Shown piece by piece: positions 53,435 to 64,000 of a stretch of 64,000 bases of DNA (position 1 is its first letter; each line of letters begins with the position of its first letter). The stretch comes from Solenopsis invicta (lineage: Eukaryota > Arthropoda > Insecta > Hymenoptera > Formicidae): assembly GCF_016802725.1 (NCBI RefSeq), contig NC_052677.1, positions 14,124,329 through 14,188,328 of the forward strand. Reading direction: 5' to 3'. The translations under genes and the position numbers were made by a program. Under the pieces are notes generated by a model that was not told where the DNA came from, did not search any database, and saw only the letters and a program-made list of their open reading frames with translations.

Positions 53435-56400
53435 TAACGATTTAATTCATTATGATAAAAGTCAGAACTATTTTGGGGGCTATCAGAACAGAAGGATATT
53501 GGAGAAATTCGCAAAAAAAATTTTACTCAATAATTTCGAACTTTGACTGATATAAGTCTTTCCTTTTTCACTTCAAAAATTCGATACATCATGATAAAAG
53601 TTATAACTCTTCTGTGGGCTATCAGAACACAGGGATATTGGAGAAATTCGGAAAAAAACCAATTTTACTCAAAAATTTCGAACTTTGACTGATATAACAC
53701 TTTCGTCTTTCACTTTACCGAGTCGATCCATTATGATAAAAGTTAGAACTCTTCTGGGGGTTATCAAAACACAAAGATATTTGAGAAATTCGCAAAAAAA
53801 ATTTTACTCAAAAATTTCGAAATTTGACTGATATAAGTCTTTCCTTTTTCACTTCAAAAATTCGACACATCATGATAAAAGTTATAACTATTCTGTGGGC
53901 TATCAGAACACAGGGATATTGGAGAAATTCGGAAAGAAACCAATTTTACTCAAAAATTTCGAACTTTGACTGATATAACACTTTCGTCTTTCACTTTAGC
54001 GATTCGATCCATTATGATAAAAGTTAGAACTCTTCTGGGGGCTATCAAAACACAAATATATTTGAGGAATTCGCAAAAAAAATTTTTTCCTCAAAAATTT
54101 CGAACTTTGACTGATATAACTCTTTCGTCTTTCTCTTTAGCGATTCGATCCATTATGATAAAAGTTAGAACTCTTCTGGGGGCTATCAAAACGCAGAGAT
54201 ATTTGAGGAATTCGCAAAAAAAATTTTACCCAAAAATTTCGTACTTTGACTGATATAATTCTTTCGTTTTTCACCTTAACGATTTGATTCATTATGATAA
54301 AAGTCAGAACTATTCTGGGGGCTATCAGAACAGAAGGATATTGGAGAAATTCGCAAAAAAAATTTTACTCAATAATTTCGAACTTTGACTGATATAAGTC
54401 TTTCCTTTTTCACTTCAAAAATTCGACACATCATGATAAAAGTTATAACTCTTCTGTGGGCTATCAGAACACAGGGATATTGGAGAAATTCGGAAAAAAA
54501 CCAATTTTACACAAAAATTTCGAACTTTGACTGATATAACACTTTCGTCTTTCACTTTACCGAGTCGATCCATTATGATAAAAGTTAGAACTCTTCTGGG
54601 GGTTATCAAAACACAAAGATATTTGAGAAATTCGCAAAAAAAATTTTACTCAAAAATTTTGAAATTTGACTGATATAAGTCTTTCCTTTTTCACTTCAAA
54701 AATTCGACACATCATGATAAAAGTTATAACTATTCTGTGGGCTATCAGAACACAGGGATATTGGAGAAATTCGGAAAAAAACCAATTTTACTCAAAAATT
54801 TCGAACTTTGACTGATATAACACTTTCGTCTTTCACTTTAGCGATTCGATCCATTATGATAAAAGTTAGAACTCTTCTGGGGGCTATCAAAACACAAAGA
54901 TATTTGAGGAATTCGCAAAAAAATTTTACTCAAAAATTTCGTACTTTGACTGATATAATTCTTTCGTTTTTCACCTTAACGATTTGATTCATTATGATAA
55001 AAGTCAGAACTATTTTCGGGGCTATCAGAACAGAGAGATATTGGAGAAATTCGCAAAAAAAATTTTACTCAATAATTTCGAACTTTGACTGATATAAGTC
55101 TTTCCTTTTTCACTTCAAAAATTCGATACATCATGATAAAAGTTATAACTCTTCTGTGGGCTATCAGAACACAGGGATATTGCAGAAATTCGGAAAAAAA
55201 CCAATTTTACTCAAAAATTTCGAACTTTGACTGATATAACTCTTTCGTCTTTCACTTTAGCGATTCGATACATTATGATAAAAGTTAGAACTCTTCTGGG
55301 GGCTATCAAAACGCAGAGATATTTGAAAAATTCGCAAAAAAAATTTTACTCCAAAATTTCGTACTTTGACTTATATAATTCTTTCGTTTTTCACCTTAAC
55401 GATTTGATTCATTATAATAAAAGTTAGAACTATTCTCGGGGCTATCAGAACAGAGAGATATTGGAGCAAATCGCAAAAAAAATTTTACTCTAAAATTTCG
55501 AAATTTGATTGATATAAGTCTTACCTTTTTCACTTCAAAAATTCGACACATCATGATAAAAGTTATAATTCTTCTGTGGCCTATCAGAACACAGGGATAT
55601 TGGAGAAATTCGGAAAAAAACCAATTTTACACAAAAATTTCGAACTTTGACTGATATAACACTTTCGTCTTTCACTTCAGCGATTCGATCCATTATGATA
55701 AAAGTTAGAACTCTTCTGGGGGCTATCAAAACGCAGAGATATTTGAGGAATTCGCAAAAAAAATTTTACTCCAAAATTTCGTACTTTTACTGATATAATA
55801 CTTTCGTTCTTCACCTTAACGATTTGATTCATTATGATAAAAGTTAGAACTATTCTCGGGGCTATCAGAACAGAGAGATATTGGAGCAAATCGCAAAAAA
55901 AATTTTACTCTAAAATTTCGAAATTTGACTGATATAAGTCTTACCTTTTTCACTTCAAAAATTCGACACATCATGATAAAAGTTATAACTCTTCTGTGGG
56001 CTATCAGAACACAGGGATATTGAAGAAATTCGGAAAAAAACCAATTTTACACAAAAATTTCGTACTTTGACTGATATAACACTTTCGTCTTTCACTTCAG
56101 CGATTCGATCCTTTATGATAAAAGTTAGAACTCTTCTGGGGGTTATCAAAACACAAAGTTATTTGAGAAATTCGCAAAAAAAGTTTTACTCAAAAATTTC
56201 GAAATTTGACTGATATAAGTCTTTCCTTTTTCACTTCAAAAATTCGACACATCATGATAAAAGTTATAACTATTCTGTGGGCTATCAGAACACAGGGATA
56301 TTGGAGAAATTCGGAAAAAAACCAATTTTACTCAAAAATTTCGAACTTTGACTGATATAACACTTTCGTCTTTCACTTTACCGAGTCGATCCATTATGAT

Positions 56401-59400
56401 AAAAGTTAGAACTCTTCTGGGGGTTATCAAAACACAAAGATATTTGAGAAATTCGCAAAAAAAATTTTACTCAAAAATTTTGAAATTTGACTGATATAAG
56501 TCTTTCCTTTTTCACTTCAAAAATTCGACACATCATGATAAAAGTTATAACTATTCTGTGGGCTATCAGAACACAGGGATATTGGAGAAATTCGGAAAAA
56601 AACCAATTTTACTCAAAAATTTCAAACTTTGACTGATATAACTCTTTCGTCTTTCACTTTAGCGATTCGATACATTATGATAAAAGTTATAACTCTTCTG
56701 TGGGCTATCAGAACACAGGGATATTGGAGAAATTAGGAAAAAAACCAATTTTACACAAAAATTTCGTACTTTGACTGATATAACACTTTCGTCTTTCACT
56801 TCAGCGATTTGATCCATTATGATAAAAGTCAGAACTCTTCTGGGGGTTATCAAAACACAAAGATATTTGAGAAATTCGCAAAAAAAATTATACTCAAAAA
56901 TTTCGAAATTTGACTGATATAAGTCTGTCCTTTTTCACTTCAAAAATTCGATACATCATGATAAAAGTTATAACTATTCTGTGGGCTATCAGAACACAGG
57001 GATATTGGAGAAATTCGGAAAAAAACCAATTTTACTCAAAAATTTCGAACTTTGACTGATATAACACTTTCGTCTTTCACTTCAGCGATTCGATCCATTA
57101 TGATAAAAGTTAGAACTCTTCTGGGGGCTATCAAAACGCAGAGATATTTGAGGAATCCGCAAAAAAAATTTTACTCCAAAATTTCGTACTTTGACTGATA
57201 TAATTCTTTCGTTTTTCACCTTAACGATTTGATTCATTATGATAAAAGTTAGAACTATTCTCGGGGCTATCGGAACAGAGAGATATTGGAGCAAATCGCA
57301 AAAAAAATTTTACTCTAAAATTTCGAAATTTGACTGATATAAGTCTTACCTTTTTCACTTCAAAAATTCGACACATCATGATAAAAGTTATAACTCTTCT
57401 GTGGGCTATCAGAACACAGGGATATTGGAGAAATTCGGAAAAAAACCAATTTTACTCAAAAATTTCGAACTTTGACTGATATAACACTTTCGTCTTTCAC
57501 TTTACCGAGTCGATCCATTATGATAAAAGTTAGAACTCTTCTGGGGGTTATCAAAACACAAAGATATTTGAGAAATTCGCAAAAAAAATTTTACTCAAAA
57601 ATTTTGAAATTTGACTGATATAAGTCTTTCCTTTTTCACTTCAAAAATTCGACACATCATGATAAAAGTTATAACTATTCTGTGGGCTATCAGAACACAG
57701 GGATATTGGAGAAATTCGGAAAGAAACCAATTTTACTCAAAAATTTCGAACTTTGACTGATATAACACTTTCGTCTTTCACTTTAGCGATTCGATCCATT
57801 ATGATAAAAGTTAGAACTCTTCTGGGGGCTATCAAAACACAAAGATATTTGAGGAATTCGCAAAAAAAATTTTACTCAAAAATTTCGTACTTTGACTGAT
57901 ATAATTCTTTCGTTTTTCACCTTAACGATTTGATTCATTATGATAAAAGTTAGAACTATTCTCGGGGCTATCAGAACAGAGAGATATTGGAGCAAATCGC
58001 AAAAAAAATTTTACTCTAAAATTTCGAAATTTGACTGATATAAGTCTTACCTTTTTCACTTCAAAAATTCGACACATCATGATAAAAGTTATAACTCTTC
58101 TGTGGGCTATCAGAACACAGGGATATTGGAGAAATTCGGAAAAAAACCAATTTTACACAAAAATTTCGAACTTTGACTGATATAACACTTTCGTCTTTCA
58201 CTTCAGCGATTCGATCCATTATGATAAAAGTTAGAACTCTTCTGGGGGCTATCAAAACGCAGAGATATTTGAGGAATTCGCAAAAAAAATTTTACTCCAA
58301 AATTTCGTACTTTGACTGATATAATTCTTTCGTTCTTCACCTTAACCATTTGATTCATTATGATAAAAGTTAGAACTATTCTCGGGGCTATCAGAACAGA
58401 GAGATATTGGAGCAAATCGCAAAAAAAATTTTACTCTAAAATTTCGAAATTTGACTGATATAAGTCTTACCTTTTTCACTTCAAAAATTCGACACATCAT
58501 GATAAAAGTTATAACTCTTCTGTGGGCTATCAGAACACAGGGATATTGAAGAAATTCGGAAAAAAACCAATTTTACACAAAAATTTCGTACTTTGACTGA
58601 TATAACACTTTCGTCTTTCACTTCAGCGATTCGATCCTTTATGATAAAAGTTAGAACTCTTCTGGGGGTTATCAAAACACAAAGTTATTTGAGAAATTCG
58701 CAAAAAAAGTTTTACTCAAAAATTTCGAAATTTGACTGATATAAGTCTTTCCATTTTCACTTCAAAAATTCGACACATCATGATAAAAGTTATAACTATT
58801 CTGTGGGCTATCAGAACACAGGGATATTGGAGAAATTCGGAAAAAAACCAATTTTACTCAAAAATTTCGAACTTTGACTGATATAACACTTTCGTCTTTC
58901 ACTTTACCGAGTCGATCCATTATGATAAAAGTTAGAACTCTTCTGGGGGTTATCAAAACACAAAGATATTTGAGAAATTCGCAAAAAAAATTTTACTCAA
59001 AAATTTTGAAATTTGACTGATATAAGTCTTTCCTTTTTCACTTCAAAAATTCGACACATCATGATAAAAGTTATAACTATTCTGTGGGCTATCAGAACAC
59101 AGGGATATTGGAGAAATTCGGAAAAAAACCAATTTTACTCAAAAATTTCGAACTTTGACTGATATAACTCTTTCGTCTTTCACTTTAGCGATTCGATACA
59201 TTATGATAAAAGTTATAACTCTTCTGTGGGCTATCAGAACACAGGGATATTGGAGAAATTAGGAAAAAAACCAATTTTACACAAAAATTTCGTACTTTGA
59301 CTGATATAACACTTTCGTCTTTCACTTCAGCGATTTGATCCATTATGATAAAAGTCAGAACTCTTCTGGGGGTTATCAAAACACAAAGATATTTGAGAAA

Positions 59401-62400
59401 TTCGCAAAAAAAATTATACTCAAAAATTTCGAAATTTGACTGATATAAGTCTTTCCTTTTTCACTTCAAAAATTCGACACATCATGATAAAAGTTATAAC
59501 TATTCTGTGGGCTATCAGAACACAGGGATATTGGAGAAATTCGGAAAAAAACCAATTTTACTCAAAAATTTCGAACTTTGACTGATATAACACTTTCGTC
59601 TTTCACTTTACCGAGTCGATCCATTATGATAAAAGTTAGAACTCTTCTGGGGGTTATCAAAACACAAAGATATTTGAGAAATTCGCAAAAAAAATTTTAC
59701 TCAAAAATTTTGAAATTTGACTGATATAAGTCTTTCCTTTTTCACTTCAAAAATTCGACACATCATGATAAAAGTTATAACTATTCTGTGGGCTATCAGA
59801 ACACAGGGATATTGGAGAAATTCGGAAAAAAACCAATTTTACTCAAAAATTTCGAACTTTGACTGATATAACTCTTTCGTCTTTCACTTTAGCGATTCGA
59901 TACATTATGATAAAAGTTAGAACTCTTCTGGGGGCTATCAAAACGCAGAGATATTTGAGGAATCCGCAAAAAAAATTTTACTCCAAAATTTCGTACTTTG
60001 ACTGATATAATTCTTTCGTTTTTCACCTTAACGATTTGATTCATTATGATAAAAGTTAGAACTATTCTCGGGGCTATCAGAACAGAGAGATATTGGAGCA
60101 AATCGCAAAAAAAATTTTACTCTAAAATTTCGAAATTTGACTGATATAAGTCTTACCTTTTTCACTTCAAAAATTCGACACATCATGATAAAAGTTATAA
60201 CTCTTCTGTGGGCTATCAGAACACAGGGATATTGGAGAAATTCGGAAAGAAACCAATTTTACTCAATAATTTCGAACTTTGACTGATATAACACTTTCGT
60301 CTTTCACTTTAGCGATTCGATCCATTATGATAAAAGTTAGAACTCTTCTGGGGGCTATCAAAACACAAATATATTTGAGGAATTCGCAAAAAAAATTTTT
60401 TCCTCAAAAATTTCGAACTTTGACTGATATAACTCTTTCGTCTTTCTCTTTAGCGATTCGATCCATTATGATAAAAGTTAGAACTCTTCTGGGGGCTATC
60501 AAAACGCAGAGATATTTGAGGAATTCGCAAAAAAATTTTACCCAAAAATTGCGTACTTTGACTGATACAATTCTTTCGTTTTTCACCTTAACGATTTAAT
60601 TCATTATGATAAAAGTCAGAACTATTTTGGGGGCTATCAGAACAGAAGGATATTGGAGAAATTCGCAAAAAAAATTTTACTCAATAATTTCGAACTTTGA
60701 CTGATATAAGTCTTTCCATTTTTACTTCAAAAATTCGATACATCATGATAAAAGTCATAACTCTTCTGTGGGCTATCAGAACACAGGGATATTGGAGAAA
60801 TTCGGAAAAAAACCAATTTTACACAAAAATTTCGAACTTTGACTGATATAACACTTTCGTCTTTCACTTCAGCGATTCGATCCATTATGATAAAAGTTAG
60901 AACTCTTCTGGGGGTTATCAAAACACAGAGATATTTGAGAAATTCGCAAAAAAAATTTTACTCAAAAATTTTGAAATTTGACTGATATAAGTCTTTCCTT
61001 TTTCACTTCAAAAATTCGACACATCATGATAAAAGTTATAACTATTCTGTGGGCTATCAGAACACAGGGATATTGGAGAAATTCGGAAAGAAACCAATTT
61101 TACTCAAAAATTTCGAACTTTGACTGATATAACACTTTCGTATTTCACTTTAGCGATTCGATCCATTATGATAAAAGTTAGAACTCTTCTGGGGGCTATC
61201 AAAACACAAATATATTTGAGGAATTCGCAAAAAAAATTTTACTCAAAAATTTCGAACTTTGACTGATATAACTCTGTCGTCTGTCACTTTAGCGATTCGA
61301 TCCTTTATGATAAAAGTTAGAACTCTTCTGGGGGCTATCAAAACGCAGAGATATTTGAGGAATTCGCAAAAAAAATTTTACTCCAAAATTTCGTACTTTG
61401 ACTGATATAATTCTTTCGTTTTTCACCTTAACGATTTGATTCATTATGATAAAAGTTAGAACTATTCTCGGGGCTATCAGAACAGAGAGATATTGGAGAA
61501 ATTCGCAAAAAAAATTTTACTCAAAATTTTGATATTTGACTGATATAAGTCTTTCCTTTTTCACTTCAAAAATTCGACACATCTTGATAAAAGTTATAAC
61601 TCTTCTGTGGGCTATCAGAACACAGGGATATTGGAGAAATTCGGAAAAAAACCAATTTTACTCAAAAATTTCGAACTTTGACTGATATAACACTTTCGTC
61701 TTTCACTTTAGCGATTCGATCCATTATGATAAAAGTTAGAACTCTTCTGGGGGTTATCAAAACACAAAGATATTTGAGAAATTCGCAAAAAAAATTTTAC
61801 TCAAAAATTTCGAAATTTGACTGATATAAGTCTTTCCTTTTTCACTTCAAAAATTCGACACATCATGATAAAAGTTATAACTATTCTGTGGGCTATCAGA
61901 ACACAGGGATATTGGAGAAATTCGGAAAAAAACCAATTTTACTCAAAAATTTAGAACTTTGACTGATATAACATTTTCGTCTTTCACTTTAGCGATTCGA
62001 TCCATTATGATAAAAGTTAGAACTCTTCTGGGGGCTATCAAAACGCAGAGATATTTGAGGAATTCGCAAAAAAATTTTACTCCAAAATTTCGTACTTTGA
62101 CTGATATAATTCTTTCGTTTTTCACCTTAACGATTTGATTCATTATGATAAAAGTTAGAACTATTCTCGGGGCTATCAGAACATAGTGATATTGGAGAAA
62201 TTCGCAAAAAAAATTTTACTCAAAAATTTCGAAATTTGACTGATATAAGTCTTTCCTTTTTCACTTCAAAAATTCGACACGTCATGATAAAAGTTATAAC
62301 TCTTCTGTGGGCTATCAGAACACAGGGATATTGGAGAAATTCGGAAAAAAACCAATTTTACTCAAAAATTTCGAACTTTGACTGATATAACACTTTCGTC

Positions 62401-64000
62401 TTTCACTTTAGCGATTCGATACATTATGATAAAAGTTAGAACTCTTCTGGGGGCTATCAAAACGCAGAGATATTTGAGGAATTCGCAAAAAAAATTTTAC
62501 TCCAAAATTTCGTACTTTGACTGATATAATTCTTTCGTTTTTCACCTTAACGATTTGATTCATTATGATAAAAGTTAGAACTATTCTCGGGGCTATCAGA
62601 ACAGAGAGATATTGGAGCAAATCGCAAAAAAAATTTTACTCTAAAATTTCGAAATTTGACTGATATAAGTCTTACCTTTTTCACTTCAAAAATTCGACAC
62701 ATCATGATAAAAGTTATAACTCTTCTGTGGGCTATCAGAACACAGGGATATTGGAGAAATTCGGAAAAAAACCAATTTTACACAAAAATTTCGAACTTTG
62801 ACTGATATAACACTTTCGTCTTTCACTTCAGCGATTCGATCCATTATGATAAAAGTTAGAACTCTTCTGGGGGCTATCAAAACGCAGAGATATTTGAGGA
62901 ATTCGCAAAAAAAATTTTACTCCAAAATTTCGTACTTTGACTGATATAATTCTTTCGTTTTTCACCTTAACGATTTGATTCATTATGATAAAAGTTAGAA
63001 CTATTCTCGGGGCTATCAGAACAGAGAGATATTGGAGCAAATCGCAAAAAAAATTTTACTCTAAAATTTCGAAATTTGACTGATATAAGTCTTACCTTTT
63101 TCACTTCAAAAATTCGACACATCATGATAAAAGTTATAACTCTTCTGTGGGCTATCAGAACACAGGGATATTGAAGAAATTCGGAAAAAAACCAATTTTA
63201 CACAAAAATTTCGTACTTTGACTGATATAACACTTTCGTCTTTCACTTCAGCGATTCGATCCATTATGATAAAAGTTAGAACTCTTCTGGGGGTTATCAA
63301 AACACAAAAATATTTGAGAAATTCGCAAAAAAAATTTTACTCAAAAATTTCGAAATTTGACTGATATAAGTCTTTCCTTTTTCACTTCAAAAATTCGACA
63401 CATCATGATAAAAGTTATAACTATTCTGTGGGCTATCAGAACACAGGGATATTGGAGAAATTCGGAAAAAAACCAATTTTACTCAAAAATTTCGAACTTT
63501 GACTGATATAACACTTTCGTCTTTCACTTTACCGAGTCGATCCATTATGATAAAAGTTAGAACTCTTCTGGGGGTTATCAAAACACAAAGATATTTGAGA
63601 AATTCGCAAAAAAAATTTTACTCAAAAATTTTGAAATTTGACTGATATAAGTCTTTCCTTTTTCACTTCAAAAATTCGACACATCATGATAAAAGTTATA
63701 ACTATTCTGTGGGCTATCAGAACACAGGGATATTGGAGAAATTCGGAAAAAAACCAATTTTACTCAAAAATTTCGAACTTTGACTGATATAACTCTTTCG
63801 TCTTTCACTTTAGCGATTCGATCCATTATGATAAAAGTTAGAACTCTTCTGGGGGCTATCAAAACGCAGAGATATTTGAGGAATTCGCAAAAAAAATTTT
63901 AATCAAAAATTTCGTACTTTGACTGATATAATTCTTTCGTTTTTCACCTTAACGATTTGATTCATTATGATAAAAGTTAGAACTATTCTCGGGGCTATCA

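Larger units (their letters stand above)
39043..64000. repeat. Large satellite array, about 140-bp monomers in 420-bp higher-order repeats
   Basis: From 39043 to the window edge (24.96 kb, right end not reached) the DNA is head-to-tail monomers of 139-142 bp, about 178 copies. Every monomer carries TTTGACTGATATAA and ATGATAAAAGT. Three types are seen. A starts GCTATCAAAACGCAGAGAT and has CGTACTTTGAC and CACCTTAACGATTTGA. B starts GCTATCAGAACAGAGAGAT and has CGAAATTTGAC or CGAACTTTGAC, and CACTTCAAAAATTCGA. C starts GCTATCAGAACACAGGGAT and has AACCAATTTTAC and GCGATTCGAT. In the left part B, C and A follow each other with starts at 39181, 39320, 39462, then 39601 and 40021, an exact 420-bp period. 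No mobile element or gene interrupts it. The 60-105-codon open frames recurring on both strands are by-products of the repeat. Confidence 0.97.

Noticed and set aside
42358..63300. Dozens of 60-105-codon open frames in the satellite array
   Set aside because: They recur at the repeat period on both strands, overlap one another and match no family, so they are by-products of the repeat rather than genes.
39043..64000. CRISPR-like appearance of regular repeats
   Set aside because: Unit length is about 140 bp with no unique spacers, units are contiguous, and the DNA is eukaryotic.

Overview
This is insect nuclear DNA. Genes are split by short GT-AG introns, introns and intergenic DNA are AT-rich, promoter-proximal exons are CpG-rich, and the identifiable proteins are animal ones. 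Family content and base composition would fit a hymenopteran such as an ant, but that is inference; nothing in the window fixes the species. There are no bacterial operons, RBSs, CRISPR arrays, rRNAs or recognisable tRNAs.

The left 37 kb is genic. A secreted F-spondin/Spondin-1 homologue on the + strand runs from a probable non-coding first exon (ends 2617) to a stop at 29722. I joined 16 coding exons by hand, and every junction keeps frame. The protein is about 918 aa, or 868 aa if an internal donor in exon 9 is used. Its order is signal peptide, Reeler, Spondin_N, three TSP1 repeats, a Kunitz domain and two more TSP1 repeats. Its introns hold a dead hAT transposon with TIRs and a near-perfect 8-bp duplication, plus at least two MITE-like elements. 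Tail-to-tail with it lies a two-exon mitochondrial translation initiation factor 3 gene on the - strand (33142 to 31401, 230 aa). Head-to-head with mtIF3, across a 254-bp shared promoter interval, is ALG8 on the + strand (33397-36432, seven exons, 545 aa), the ER glucosyltransferase that adds the second glucose to the lipid-linked N-glycan precursor. The three genes have no obvious joint pathway, though F-spondin carries several N-glycosylation sequons.

From 36.9 to 39.0 kb the sequence turns non-genic. It holds a CpG-rich possible first exon on the - strand, a 33-bp-arm hairpin, microsatellites and a degenerate ATGGCAATGATGGAA-like minisatellite.

From about 39043 to the window end (24.96 kb, open on the right) everything is one tandem satellite. 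Monomers of about 139-142 bp fall into three types (A, B, C), and BCA trimers make a 420-bp higher-order repeat. Hybrid monomers replace A+B in many places and give 281-bp dimers. On a larger scale, blocks repeat at offsets of 2106, 6313 and 7152 bp. This satellite, with three levels of periodicity and visible crossover products, is the most unusual thing in the window.
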